From NCBI RefSeq assembly GCF_001643015.1, contig NZ_CP015622.1:1067358-1131357 (forward strand): a DNA stretch of 64,000 nucleotides, read 5' to 3'. Below the pieces are notes generated by a model. That model ran no database searches. It saw only the letters and a program-made list of their open reading frames with translations, and was not told where the DNA came from. Every line of letters begins with the position of its first letter. The stretch's first letter is position 1. The position numbers were made by a program, and so were the translations under genes. This DNA is from Corynebacterium crudilactis. Its GTDB lineage: Bacteria; Actinomycetota; Actinomycetes; Mycobacteriales; Mycobacteriaceae. Shown in pieces: positions 25,544 to 35,056 of the stretch.

Positions 25544-26223
25544 GAAACCGGTATTTTATTGATCAGATAAGACCATAGCGTCCACGTGACAGAGAGAATC
25601 AGTACTTCCGCGACAATATAAAATGGCCATCCTCCTAGCAGCGCCAGAATTGATGTTGATTCTGGCTCTGTAGAGAGATAACCGTAGTTGGTGCCCAACA
25701 ATGTGTTGATGACAAGACACAAGATTCCCCAGCTAATCGTCACCGTGAAAGCTACTACGACGCCGGAGGAACCAGGTTTTTCTCCGAAGCTAAATACCAG
25801 CATAATTGCGGCAATAAAGACTGCGATATGTAAGAACCAATACATCAAAAATTCAAGCCGCGGGATCTGTTCATACTGTAGATCTGGGGTAATCAGTGAC
25901 ATTACGTTGATAGTGGTGCCCCATAAAATGGTCACCGATACTGCCCAGCGTGCACGGGTTATTAGAGCGATGGCAGCAATGACACGAAGTGCATCTGAGA
26001 AATGGAATGGCCAGGAACCTTCCACGCTGTAGTTACCAGGTAAAAATCCCCATACCATCCAGAATATTGCAGCGCTAAGTAACACCCATCCAAAAGCTGA
26101 TGCGAAATTATATCGGCGAGCAAGTGGAACCACGGCTATCGACAAAACAAGAACGGCGATGAGCATTGAAATATGCTCGACTCCATACTGGGGCATGGCG
26201 CCGAGGTCAATGGTGTTATCCAT
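25510..26223 (-). CDS. TIGR02206/YwaF-like integral membrane protein
   Basis: The 237-residue protein has about six or seven hydrophobic helices. The first motif GVEHISMLIAVLV and an aromatic WPFHFSDALRVIA segment (about residues 70-84) match the YwaF (TIGR02206) family. Function is unknown. It lies downstream of the UvrA-like gene on the same strand, separated by six bases, so the two are probably one transcript. Confidence 0.78.
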   Translation of the reverse strand: MDNTIDLGAMPQYGVEHISMLIAVLVLSIAVVPLARRYNFASAFGWVLLSAAIFWMVWGFLPGNYSVEGSWPFHFSDALRVIAAIALITRARWAVSVTILWGTTINVMSLITPDLQYEQIPRLEFLMYWFLHIAVFIAAIMLVFSFGEKPGSSGVVVAFTVTISWGILCLVINTLLGTNYGYLSTEPESTSILALLGGWPFYIVAEVLILSVTWTLWSYLINKIPVSYRPKTRKDAA

Positions 26224-26229
26224 AAATAC

Positions 26230-28572
26230 TTAATTTACATAACTTTTTAAGTGATTACCTGTAAAAGTATTAGTTTTGCTGAGATCAGTCGGAGTTCCTT
26301 CAAAAACAACTCGACCACCATCTGAGCCCGCACCAGGGCCGATATCAATGATGTGATCCGCGTGCGCGAGTACTCCCAAATGGTGTTCAATGACGATGAC
26401 GGATTTTCCTGCATCAACAAGCTGGTCGAAAAGGTTGAGCAAAGTTTTTATGTCCGCCAAGTGCAAACCAGTCGTGGGCTCATCCAAAATAAAGGTGGTG
26501 GCCTTGTCAGCCATGTGGGTCGCTAGCTTCAAACGCTGACGTTCACCGCCCGACAATGTAGTTAGTGGCTGGCCGAGAGTGATATAACCGAGGCCGACGT
26601 CGACAAGCCGTTGTGCGATCTTTGCCGCAGGCAAAATCTTGGAATCTGGAGCAGAGAAGTACTCATGCGCTTGGACTGCCGATAACCCCAGCACTTCTGC
26701 GATATTCTTGCCACCAAAGTGATAGTCCAAAACAGACTCATCAAAACGCTTGCCTTCACACACCTCACACGGTGAAGAAACCCCAGCCATCATGCCCAAA
26801 TCCACATAGACAGATCCCGCGCCCTTACAGTTCGGGCATGCTCCTTCTGAATTTGGGGAAAATAGCGCAGGTTTAACCTCATTAGCCTTGGCAAAAGCTT
26901 TGCGAATGGAATCTAACATGCCTGTATAGGTAGCAGGGTTGGAACGGTTTGAACCGTGAATCGCTGTTTGATCAACGAACACTACTGATTCATCGCGCGG
27001 AATTTCGTGAATTAACGAGGATTTTCCAGAACCAGCCACGCCTGAAATCGCGGTGAGCACACCTAATGGAATGTCCACATCGACATTGTTCAAATTATTT
27101 CGGTTGGCCCCGCGAACCTCCAGCGCGCCTTGTGGCGCACGCACAGATTCCTTCAATGACGCACGGTCAGCAAAATGGCGGCCGGTCACGGTGTCGCTGT
27201 CTTTAAGCTTTTCGACGCTTCCCTCAAATTTGATCTCACCACCGGCTGAACCAGCTCCCGGACCGAGATCAATAACATGATCTGCGATAGCAATAGTTTC
27301 TGGCTTATGCTCCACGACGAGCACAGTATTGCCCTTATCTCGCAGATTGAGCAGCAGCTTATTCATGCGTTCAATATCGTATGCATGCAAACCAGCGGTG
27401 GGTTCATCAAAGACATAAGTGACATCGGTGAGCGCTGACCCCAAATGGCGAATCATCTTTGTGCGTTGCGCTTCGCCACCAGACAAAGTGCCTGCAGGGC
27501 GATCAAGTTGGATATAGCCCAAACCAATCTCGACGAAATTATCAAGCGTTTCAGTCAAGGCTGTGAGAAGCGGAGCAACGGATGGGGCTTCGACAGTTTT
27601 CATCCACTGTGCTAAATCACGAACTTCCATGGCGCACAGTTCCGCAATATTTTTGCCATTGATCTTAGAATCCAAAGCATGTTGCGCCAGGCGAGTGCCA
27701 CCACACGCTGGACAGGGAATAAAGGTAACTGCACGATCCACGAAGGTGCGGATATGTTTTTGCATTCCTTCGCGGTCTTTAGACAGCATTGATTTTTGAA
27801 TACGAGGGATCAAACCCTCATAAGTCATATTGATGCCCGCGATTTTCATCTTGGTGGGTTCAAGATAAAGGAAGTTGTGGCGTTCCTCATCAGTGAAATC
27901 TTTGATGGGTTTTGTTGGGTCGAAGAGCCCTGATTCGGAATACATGCGATAATTCCATCCGCCCGGTGTATAGCCGGGGATGGTGAGGGCGTCTTCGTTG
28001 AGGGAGAGGGAGGCGTCGAAAAGCTCGTTGAGGTCGATGTCTGAGGCCCGGCCCATGCCTTCGCACGCCGGACACATGCCACCGGTGCGTTTGAAGTTAG
28101 CCTTTTCTCGTTTGGATTTTCCAGCCTTTTCAACTGTGATGGCGCCAGCTGCAGATACCGAAGGAACGTTGAAAGAATACGCACCAGGGCCACCGGCGTT
28201 TGGTGCGGCGATACGAGAGAACAAAATGCGCAACATAGCTGTTGCATCTGTAGCCGTTCCAACCGTGGACCTAGGATTAGCGCCCATCTGTTCTTGATCC
28301 ACGATGATCGCGGTGGTGATGCCTTCCAGATGATCCACATCGGGACGTGCCATCGAGGGCATGAAGCCCTGCACGAAAGTACTATAGGTTTCATTAATCA
28401 ACCGGCGTGATTCCGCAGCGATGGTGCCAAAAACAAGGGAAGATTTACCCGAACCTGACACACCAGTGAACACCGTCAGGCGCCTTTTTGGGATGCGAAC
28501 AGACACATTTTTTAGATTGTTTTCATTGGCCCCATGGACTGTAATCCAATCGTGGGAATCAGCTTTTTGCAT
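26230..28572 (-). CDS. UvrA-like ABC ATPase (short UvrA paralogue, drug-resistance type)
   Basis: The 780-residue protein has two UvrA-type ATPase modules with Walker A TGVSGSGKSS (about residues 37-46) and SGVAGSGKSS (about 510), signatures LSGGEAQR and LSGGERQR, and zinc-finger cysteines in CPACEGMG, CPACGGTR, CPNCKGAG and CEVCEGKRF. It is about 170 residues shorter than housekeeping UvrA (about 950) and lacks the usual UvrB-binding insert region. Paralogues of this kind are linked to resistance against DNA-intercalating drugs, as in DrrC-type proteins. No drug cluster lies near, so the ligand is unknown. Confidence 0.85.
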   Translation of the reverse strand: MQKADSHDWITVHGANENNLKNVSVRIPKRRLTVFTGVSGSGKSSLVFGTIAAESRRLINETYSTFVQGFMPSMARPDVDHLEGITTAIIVDQEQMGANPRSTVGTATDATAMLRILFSRIAAPNAGGPGAYSFNVPSVSAAGAITVEKAGKSKREKANFKRTGGMCPACEGMGRASDIDLNELFDASLSLNEDALTIPGYTPGGWNYRMYSESGLFDPTKPIKDFTDEERHNFLYLEPTKMKIAGINMTYEGLIPRIQKSMLSKDREGMQKHIRTFVDRAVTFIPCPACGGTRLAQHALDSKINGKNIAELCAMEVRDLAQWMKTVEAPSVAPLLTALTETLDNFVEIGLGYIQLDRPAGTLSGGEAQRTKMIRHLGSALTDVTYVFDEPTAGLHAYDIERMNKLLLNLRDKGNTVLVVEHKPETIAIADHVIDLGPGAGSAGGEIKFEGSVEKLKDSDTVTGRHFADRASLKESVRAPQGALEVRGANRNNLNNVDVDIPLGVLTAISGVAGSGKSSLIHEIPRDESVVFVDQTAIHGSNRSNPATYTGMLDSIRKAFAKANEVKPALFSPNSEGACPNCKGAGSVYVDLGMMAGVSSPCEVCEGKRFDESVLDYHFGGKNIAEVLGLSAVQAHEYFSAPDSKILPAAKIAQRLVDVGLGYITLGQPLTTLSGGERQRLKLATHMADKATTFILDEPTTGLHLADIKTLLNLFDQLVDAGKSVIVIEHHLGVLAHADHIIDIGPGAGSDGGRVVFEGTPTDLSKTNTFTGNHLKSYVN

Positions 28573-28648
28573 GTGCTCTAGAGTACCAATTTCTGGCAGG
28601 TTACAGCTTTTCTAGCACCAAAACAAAAGTCTCCCTAGTATGGGATCC

Positions 28649-29146
28649 ATGGCAAAAACACATTTTCAAGGAAACGAAACTTCTACCTCCGGCGAACTGC
28701 CACAGGTAGGCGATAATTTGGCAGACTTCACTCTGGTTAACACCGATCTCGGAGAGGTCTCTGCACAGGACTTCCAGGGTCGTAAGCTTGTTTTGAACAT
28801 CTTCCCATCAGTAGATACTGGCGTTTGTGCAGCATCTGTCCGCAAGTTCAATGAAGAAGCAGCAAGCCTAGAAAACACAACTGTGCTGTGTGTGTCCAAG
28901 GACCTTCCATTCGCACTGGGTCGTTTTTGCTCTGCAGAAGGCATCGAAAACGTCACTGCAGCATCCGCATTCCGTTCCACCTTCGGTGAGGACAACGGCA
29001 TTGTGCTCGAAGAATCTCCACTAAAGGGCCTTTTGGCTCGCACCGTCATTGTTGCTGATGAAAACGGCAAGGTTGTTTATACTCAGCTGGTTGATGAAAT
29101 CACCACTGAACCTGATTACGATGCAGCACTTGCTGCGCTGAACTAA
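28649..29146 (+). CDS. tpx: Thiol peroxidase
   Basis: The 165-residue atypical 2-Cys peroxiredoxin has the peroxidatic cysteine in [16 protein letters not shown] (about residue 59) and the resolving cysteine in [13 protein letters not shown] (about residue 93). This is the usual spacing for Tpx. It reduces hydrogen peroxide and alkyl hydroperoxides using thioredoxin or mycothiol systems. The start is chosen at [11 protein letters not shown] terminator follows at once, and the gene is divergent from the UvrA-like gene. Confidence 0.95.
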   Translation: MAKTHFQGNETSTSGELPQVGDNLADFTLVNTDLGEVSAQDFQGRKLVLNIFPSVDTGVCAASVRKFNEEAASLENTTVLCVSKDLPFALGRFCSAEGIENVTAASAFRSTFGEDNGIVLEESPLKGLLARTVIVADENGKVVYTQLVDEITTEPDYDAALAALN

Positions 29147-29156
29147 ATTACGTTCA

Positions 29157-29200
29157 AAGAAGGGCTACAGACAGCTACTGCTGTTTGTAGCCCTTCTTTT
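29157..29200 (+). terminator. Terminator after tpx
   Basis: AAGAAGGGCTACAGACAG pairs with CTGTTTGTAGCCCTTCTT around a short CTACTG loop, followed by TTCTTAT. It lies 10 bases after the tpx stop and probably also ends the opposing transcript of the hypothetical gene. Confidence 0.85.
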
Positions 29201-29349
29201 CTTATCTAACCCAGATGAAAATCTCTTGGCTAGTAACCTCTTCAGAATTTTCTACAGGATTACCTGAGGGTTCTTGCGGTTCTGTGCTGGACTTAGAGTC
29301 AGTTTTTTGAGGAGCGAAATTCGAGGTTGTCGAAGGCTCCGCGGACATA

Positions 29350-30831
29350 TCAGAGGGATCTATGCTCTCTGGAGGTTTTTGGTTCTGTGGGCTCTGGAGA
29401 TTTTCCTACATGGTCCCCGTCTAGAGGTGGTGGAGGCGGTGCCTTAATGAAGGTAGGGGGAGATAGCAGCGGTGGGGGTGTGGCAACCAGAGTTGGGGCT
29501 TCTTCGGGAGAGAAGTCATTTCTCTCATTGTTATCATTACCTCCAACAGTAGCCTCGCTGGTGGGGGGAATCTGTGATGGAGCAGGCGACAAGAATTCTG
29601 GGGGAGCGCTAGATACTGACGTTATGGGTGCGCTGATCTGAAGCTCTACAGAAGGAACGCGTGTGGAGTCTACCGGAGGATTTCGGTTCTCGAAGGCAAA
29701 AACTTTTGCTCCAGTCTCACCTTGTAACCCAGTACTTCCCAGAGAATCTGGAACGGAAGCCGGAGTAGTGGGAATATCACTAGGTGTCAAAGGTGCATTC
29801 GCTAAAGTAGTAAATATTGTAGATTCTTCAGTATTAATGACTACATCAGCAGAGCCCAGATAGTTATTTGCGGACACGAAGATAAAAGCTGGTAGTGAGG
29901 CCATTAATCCAACGGAAGAAAATAGATTCCAGAATTGGGAATGTCCAGTCAGATTCTTCGCGAATAAAACCACTGTGGTAAGAGCAGCCAGAATCAATCC
30001 AATGATGAAATAGGACAGTCTGCTTTGACTGATAAAAGCTGAAGCTACAAGGCTTGTACCTCCAGCAGCCAGAGTCACATAGGGGCTGTACTTTAAGGCT
30101 TTGTCTGCAAAGCTAAGTGCTTTTTTCTTTTTTGAACACTCAAAAAGAGCTTGGGAGAGGCGTCGAGTTCCTTCACGATAGCTTTCCGGATGCTGGTGGT
30201 ATGAGACAAGCGTTGGAATCTCTAAAAGTTGCAGTCGCCGTTGCTTTTTGGACCATAACTCAAGAGGTAGAGCATCAATTTCTATAGAGACACTAGCGTC
30301 AGTGCGCGTTACGTAGCCACGGACTAGGGGATGGACTCCTCGGTCATAGGAATAACGCACTGCAGATGAAAGCGCGTCGGCGGTTTCGATATCTAGCACT
30401 CCGCATTCCGTGCCGTTGTAGAACACAGTGAGGACAGATTGCATTTCATGGAGTTCTAGGATGACCGCGGATCGAGGCAAAAAATTCTTAAATGGAGAAT
30501 TAGCTGTTGGTTCAACTTGCCACGTTGTGCCACCAGCTAAAAGGCTACTGGTGGAATGCGGAACTTTATTCATGATCACTGCGAAATCAAGATCAGGCAA
30601 CATGATTGAGGCTAGAACTCCACGGCTGGGGGTTAAATGGAGTTTGCAGCCGATGAGATGGCCAGAGGCAAAAATCCGCAGTAATTGAGAATTCAGCAGA
30701 ATCTCGGGATGCTTAATTGTGCCGATATAGGTTTTTTGTGTCCACACACCTAGTTGCGTTCCAGAGTTCAGCGGAGCAAGAACTGCTTCAACAAAACGTT
30801 CTTGGTGCTCTGGATTGATCAAGGTCGCCAA
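29350..30831 (-). CDS. Hypothetical membrane protein, probably broken at both ends
   Basis: The open frame encodes 493 residues with hydrophobic helices at about 247-330 and a Pro/Ser/Thr/Glu-rich C-terminal region (about 345-493). I do not recognise the family. Two oddities suggest damage or error. The frame begins with a TTG lacking a ribosome site, yet coding-like sequence continues upstream in the same frame to an ATC at 30960 set 8 bases after AAAGGGGG. At the other end, skipping one base at an A5 run (plus strand 29376-29380) opens another frame. That frame continues the same acidic, Ser/Pro-rich composition for about 59 residues to a TAA at 29202, directly at the terminator. The intended gene therefore probably spans 29202-30960. 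Confidence 0.6.
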   Translation of the reverse strand: MATLINPEHQERFVEAVLAPLNSGTQLGVWTQKTYIGTIKHPEILLNSQLLRIFASGHLIGCKLHLTPSRGVLASIMLPDLDFAVIMNKVPHSTSSLLAGGTTWQVEPTANSPFKNFLPRSAVILELHEMQSVLTVFYNGTECGVLDIETADALSSAVRYSYDRGVHPLVRGYVTRTDASVSIEIDALPLELWSKKQRRLQLLEIPTLVSYHQHPESYREGTRRLSQALFECSKKKKALSFADKALKYSPYVTLAAGGTSLVASAFISQSRLSYFIIGLILAALTTVVLFAKNLTGHSQFWNLFSSVGLMASLPAFIFVSANNYLGSADVVINTEESTIFTTLANAPLTPSDIPTTPASVPDSLGSTGLQGETGAKVFAFENRNPPVDSTRVPSVELQISAPITSVSSAPPEFLSPAPSQIPPTSEATVGGNDNNERNDFSPEEAPTLVATPPPLLSPPTFIKAPPPPPLDGDHVGKSPEPTEPKTSREHRSL

Positions 30832-31107
30832 GGCTGATCGATCGACGTTTTCTAAGTCGAAGTGATGAGTGGGGAAAGTTGAGGATGTTGCATGCAGATA
30901 GTAGATTTCTCCCTCGAAACTAAGCTGAGGAAAATCTGAGCGGAGGATTGGTGTGTTGATTTTGTTAGCCCCCTTTCCTTACTAACCTCTTATCATATAC
31001 GGTAGTAGAGGCGATATCTGCGAATTTCAACAATCGTAGCCTTAAGGAATCATAATAGCTACGTAAAATTATTTATGTGCCCTGAATCTCAAAAGTGGTT
31101 ATATTTT

Positions 31108-32049
31108 CTAATTCTTTTTTGAAAAGATCCTCTTAGCTGTGAGGATAATAGTTGTAATGATGGCGCCCCACGCTAGACCGAAAACTAGGGATCCAAAAGT
31201 ATTACCAAACCATCCTAGAGTGCTACCTCCAATGCCCTGGGCCCAGGTCTCTAAATCGTGAACAAGATGATAAGGAAGAGTCCAGCCGAGCTCTTCTGTA
31301 CCCACGACCATGATGTGACCACCGACCCACAACATGGCAAAAACGCCAAGAACAGAAATGACTTGAAGAACAATAGGCATGGCTTTGACAAGTCCACGAC
31401 CAAATTTTTGAGCAGCAGAAGAATTACGTTGAGTTAATGCCAGGCCAGCATCATCCATCTTCACCAGAATGCCCACAACACCGTACACCAGCGCGGTAAT
31501 GCCAACACCAACGATGAACAGCACACCAGCCCGCATCCATATGGTTTGATCAGAAATTTCATTAAGTGAAATCACCATGATCTCTGCGGACAAAATTAAG
31601 TCAGTTGTAATGGCACTTTTGACCAACTGATCTTCGGACTTGGGGCTCTCCTGAGATTTTGGAGTGGTGCTGTGTTCTTCGCCTTTGATCCTTTGATGAA
31701 TGGAATGCCAGATTTTCTCTGCACCCTCAAAGCACAAATAGGTACCACCAAGCATGAGAATGGGGGTAAGAGCCCACGGGGCGAATGTAGAAAGGAGTAG
31801 GGCGATGGGCAAAATGATGATGATCTTGTTTACCAGCGAGCCCTTGGCAATGCGCCAGATCATCGGTAATTCTCTGGCAGGTTTAACACCCTGAACGTAT
31901 TGCGGAGTAACTGCAGCGTCATCGACAACTACACCTGCTGCTTTGATGCTGGTTTTTCCAGCCATTGCAGTGACATCATCGAGACTGGCGGCAGCCGCTC
32001 GAGTAATGGCTGCAACATCATCCAACAGTGCTGCTAATCCACCAGCCAT
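31108..32049 (-). CDS. DUF808 (YedI-like) inner membrane protein
   Basis: The 313-residue protein starts MAGGLAALLDDVAAITRAAAASLDDVTAMAGK and continues GVVVDDAAVTPQYV, which is the hallmark N-terminus of the DUF808/YedI family. About seven membrane helices follow (from about residue 70 on). The start ATG at 32049 is preceded by AAGGAG. Function unknown. It is monocistronic and diverges from the ketopantoate-reductase-like gene. Confidence 0.88.
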   Translation of the reverse strand: MAGGLAALLDDVAAITRAAAASLDDVTAMAGKTSIKAAGVVVDDAAVTPQYVQGVKPARELPMIWRIAKGSLVNKIIIILPIALLLSTFAPWALTPILMLGGTYLCFEGAEKIWHSIHQRIKGEEHSTTPKSQESPKSEDQLVKSAITTDLILSAEIMVISLNEISDQTIWMRAGVLFIVGVGITALVYGVVGILVKMDDAGLALTQRNSSAAQKFGRGLVKAMPIVLQVISVLGVFAMLWVGGHIMVVGTEELGWTLPYHLVHDLETWAQGIGGSTLGWFGNTFGSLVFGLAWGAIITTIILTAKRIFSKKN

Positions 32050-32108
32050 GGGAAGCTCCTTAAAATGTGAGGGGTAATGATCATAAATTTTAACTGCATT
32101 AAGGCAAG

Positions 32109-33011
32109 ATGGCTGTTATGAAAATAGCTATCGTTGGTGTTGGTGCAGTGGGCGGGTATTTCGGGGCATTGCTTCAGGAATCTGGAGCTGATGTCACACT
32201 TGTCGCACGAGGTAGAACATTAGAATCTTTGAAGTCTAAAGGCATACGGGTTAAAGACGCCAATGGGGAACGCATTGTTTTTGTTCCTGCAGTTGCTCAC
32301 GTGCAAGATCTGCAGGACGTGGATGTGGTGATGATTGCGACGAAAGCGCTGTCTGGGGCTGTAGATCCGCGTGAAATGTTGCGTGGCCTACCTGAAAAAG
32401 CTGTTGTTGCAATAACTCAAAACTCGGTTGAATCGGCGGGTATTGTGGCGGAAATCTTAGGGCAGGATCGAGTGTGGCCTGGGGTCATTCGAGGATTTTT
32501 TGTTCACGATGGCCCCGCGCAGGTGTCTTATCATGGTGGGCCGCTGTCTTATACGTTTGGTGATACCGGAGAGCTGTCACAGAGTTTTGCACAAACACTT
32601 GAACGCGCTGGCATTGATGGTGTTTTGCATCCCGATATTTTGGTCGATGTCTGGGAGAAAGCTATGTTCGTGGAAACATTCGGCGGGTTGGGGGCTTTCG
32701 TCGAAAAGCAATTAGGTGTCTTACGCACGCATTTTAGGGCTTCCCTGGAAGCTTTGATGGAAGAAGTCGCAGCGGTGGCTCGTGCCACTGGTGTTGATTT
32801 GCCTAGAGATTCGGTTGAACGGACGATAGCTTTTGCAGATCGGATGCCGGCGGAATCAACTAGTTCCATGCAGCGCGATATTGCGGCGGGCATAGACAGT
32901 GAACTCGAGGCACAGACCGGTGCAATTGTGCGTGCTGCACGTAAAGCGGGAGTGGAAACCCCACTTCATGATCTCATCTATGCAGGTCTACGACTGAAAG
33001 AAGAGGATTAG
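32109..33011 (+). CDS. 2-dehydropantoate 2-reductase family (ApbA/PanE-like)
   Basis: The 300-residue protein has the NADPH Rossmann motif VGVGAVGGYFGALL (about residues 10-23) and the family's TQNSVES turn. A C-terminal helical domain includes WEKAMFVETFGGLGAF with the catalytic lysine position (about 180) and SSMQRDIAAGIDSELEAQTGAI near 260-280. It is an NADPH-dependent reductase of the ketopantoate reductase family. In corynebacteria IlvC can carry the ketopantoate step, so this paralogue may act on another 2-oxo acid. Start at 32109 (AAGG upstream); an internal ATG at 32118 is also possible. Confidence 0.87.
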   Translation: MAVMKIAIVGVGAVGGYFGALLQESGADVTLVARGRTLESLKSKGIRVKDANGERIVFVPAVAHVQDLQDVDVVMIATKALSGAVDPREMLRGLPEKAVVAITQNSVESAGIVAEILGQDRVWPGVIRGFFVHDGPAQVSYHGGPLSYTFGDTGELSQSFAQTLERAGIDGVLHPDILVDVWEKAMFVETFGGLGAFVEKQLGVLRTHFRASLEALMEEVAAVARATGVDLPRDSVERTIAFADRMPAESTSSMQRDIAAGIDSELEAQTGAIVRAARKAGVETPLHDLIYAGLRLKEED

Positions 33012-33037
33012 CCGCTTTGGCGATAGAATCAGGATCC

Positions 33038-33406
33038 ATGATCGTTACCTCTACCGCGCGCGTCAAATCTGATCGCCCCTCTCGTTACGCAAAACAGCTA
33101 ACCAATCACCTGGGTGAAAAGCTAAGCACAACGTGGGATCCTGAAGAGAAACGAGGCTCTGTTGTTTTGCTGGGTAAAGGTGTTGACCATGAAGATCAGC
33201 GTTTTGCTTTTGATGGTTCGGCCACCTGTGACCTTATCGCAGGCGATGGCGTGTTGCTGCTTCATATTGAGTCCCCAGCTGAGCTGATTGAGCGCTTTGA
33301 GCAAGTTCTTGGCGGGCACCTTGTCGGTTTCGCGAGTCGGGAAGAGATGAAGATTGCTTTTCGACGCGGCGATGGATCAGAAGGGCTCTACTTTGAGTCC
33401 GTCTAG
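33038..33406 (+). CDS. DUF2218-family protein
   Basis: The 122-residue protein begins MIVTSTARVKSDRPSRYAKQLTNHLGEKL, matching DUF2218 proteins, which have an alpha/beta sandwich fold and no known biochemical role. Members are often near siderophore or iron genes, but no such gene is seen here. The start ATG at 33038 has AGGA upstream; an upstream TTG is less likely. The NUDIX gene begins inside its 3' end in another frame. Confidence 0.82.
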   Translation: MIVTSTARVKSDRPSRYAKQLTNHLGEKLSTTWDPEEKRGSVVLLGKGVDHEDQRFAFDGSATCDLIAGDGVLLLHIESPAELIERFEQVLGGHLVGFASREEMKIAFRRGDGSEGLYFESV

Positions 33407-33788
33407 CGCAATTCGTATCGCAGCGGTGGTTTTCCAGAATGAAAACTATGAAGTTCTTAGTGTGCGTAAAGCAGGAACCTCAGCGTTTATGCTTCCCGGT
33501 GGAAAATTAGAACTCGGAGAATTACCTCAAGCTGCAGCCATCCGAGAAGTCGCAGAAGAGCTACACATTGCGCTTGAACCTGCCTCATTGAGTCATCTTG
33601 GTAGGTTTCAAGCACAGGCAGCAAATGAAGCTGGCCGAGATGTTGATTGCGATGTTTTCATTGCAGATATACAGCTCCATGGCATTCCGCCAGTGTATGA
33701 AGAAATCGTTGAGGCAGCGTATTTCCCTCTTGACTCGCATTCCCCAAAGCTTGCACCCTTGAGCTTGCAGATTTTCCCACAGCTTTAG
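33372..33788 (+). CDS. NUDIX hydrolase
   Basis: The 138-residue protein has an intact NUDIX box, GGKLELGELPQAAAIREVAEEL, at about residues 38-59, including the REVAEEL metal-binding glutamates. The N-terminal IRIAAVVFQNENYEVLSVRKA is the substrate-binding strand region. It is an ADP-ribose or nucleotide-type pyrophosphatase whose substrate cannot be assigned. It overlaps the DUF2218 gene by 35 bases and is probably co-transcribed with it. Confidence 0.86.
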   Translation: MDQKGSTLSPSSAIRIAAVVFQNENYEVLSVRKAGTSAFMLPGGKLELGELPQAAAIREVAEELHIALEPASLSHLGRFQAQAANEAGRDVDCDVFIADIQLHGIPPVYEEIVEAAYFPLDSHSPKLAPLSLQIFPQL

Positions 33789-33797
33789 CGCCGGAAA

Positions 33798-34187
33798 TTA
33801 AGCAACAAAAAAGAGCAGCGGAACAGCCATGCACACCATGAGGCCACCTATTAACACGAGGAATATCCTCAAGGTGGCATCTCTGCGGGCAGTGAGTCGC
33901 CTGACCTGAGTGGAATCATCCTTGTTTACGAGCAAAGGCATTTTCACGCCTTTTGTGGTAATCGGTTTAGGGCTGGATTTAGGCAAGACTCCAAATACGT
34001 CATGATGATCCCACTCAAATCTGTATTGCATCAAAAAGCGACCATCTTCTACTTCTAGAAAACCAGTCACTTCAGCATCAACCTCGATGGCGTTGGCTTT
34101 AAAACGTCGGTCTCGGTAGATGAAATAGACTCCTGTGTAGATGTAGACTACTCCCAGAATAAGGACTACCAACAGGGGAATCAGCAT
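33798..34187 (-). CDS. DUF3592-like membrane protein
   Basis: The 129-residue protein has a membrane helix at each end (about residues 2-24 and 107-128). Between them is a soluble beta-rich part (VDAEVTGFLEVEDGRFLMQYRFEWD), the usual shape of DUF3592 proteins. Function unknown. It lies three bases downstream of the serine protease gene on the same strand, so the two are probably co-transcribed. Confidence 0.65.
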   Translation of the reverse strand: MLIPLLVVLILGVVYIYTGVYFIYRDRRFKANAIEVDAEVTGFLEVEDGRFLMQYRFEWDHHDVFGVLPKSSPKPITTKGVKMPLLVNKDDSTQVRRLTARRDATLRIFLVLIGGLMVCMAVPLLFFVA

Positions 34188-34190
34188 ATT

Positions 34191-35033
34191 TTAGAAGCTG
34201 CTTACAGCCCACACATTGTCAGAAGATGTTGGTGCGTGCAGCTGCGGAGCTGGAATGAACGTAGGGTGCGCAGTGGCATCAACAAGTGGTGCTGGGGCGC
34301 TAACTATTGGCGGGATTGGCTTGCCGGTGTGGCGCGCAATCCAATCAGCGTGTTCTGCAACTGGAATATACCAACCAACAGTTCCAGCTTGGGAAGCGTT
34401 GTGCTCATCAGCTGTAGACATGCTCAAAACGCCGGCTAGCTGCCCATTGATATACAAAGGCCCACCGGAATCACCAGGCATGAGGCGTCCATTGGCAACG
34501 GTTCCTTCCAGCATGACAGCACCACGGTCTGGGCTTGGAACATTAGTTACGCGACGCTGGACCTGGACATCTGCAGCTTGTACAACCTGCTGTCCGAGCG
34601 CAGAGTATCCGCCCCAACCTGAAGCCTGACCTCTTTCACCAGGTTGTACATGAGCGCCGTAGAGATCGACGGTGCTGGCATTTATTTGGTTTGGTAGCTG
34701 AACAAGAGCTAAGTCTGCAGTGGGGTGAATGATGGCCTGAGCCACTGGCTGTAATGGGCTCAATGTGCTGGAACCAACAGCGGCACCCGCATTGCCAGAT
34801 TCTGGGATGCAGTGGCGTGCAGTGAGCGCCCACGATGAAGTGATCATGGTTGCTGAACATGCAGTCTGCCCAATCTGAAGTCGCACCATGGCATCAGAGG
34901 TTGCGCTAGATCCAGTGGCGTTGCGTGCGTTCGCCAAAGCCTGTGCTGGTGCTGCTGCCACTAACGCAGAAGAGGCAAGAGCAAAAGCAGTGAGCACGGA
35001 CAAAGCTTTGGTGGTAAATGACGCAGGAGACAT
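34191..35033 (-). CDS. Secreted trypsin-like serine protease
   Basis: The 280-residue protein has a signal peptide (about 1-33, with AAAPAQALA before the predicted cut). The chymotrypsin-fold catalytic triad is seen as the histidine of ALTARHCIP (about residue 74), the aspartate of PTADLALVQL (about 109) and the serine of MPGDSGGPLYI (about 191). It looks active and extracellular. The ATG at 35033 has no clear ribosome site, so the exact start is open. Confidence 0.87.
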   Translation of the reverse strand: MSPASFTTKALSVLTAFALASSALVAAAPAQALANARNATGSSATSDAMVRLQIGQTACSATMITSSWALTARHCIPESGNAGAAVGSSTLSPLQPVAQAIIHPTADLALVQLPNQINASTVDLYGAHVQPGERGQASGWGGYSALGQQVVQAADVQVQRRVTNVPSPDRGAVMLEGTVANGRLMPGDSGGPLYINGQLAGVLSMSTADEHNASQAGTVGWYIPVAEHADWIARHTGKPIPPIVSAPAPLVDATAHPTFIPAPQLHAPTSSDNVWAVSSF

Positions 35034-35056
35034 AAAGGACAGTCTAGATGGTTGCT

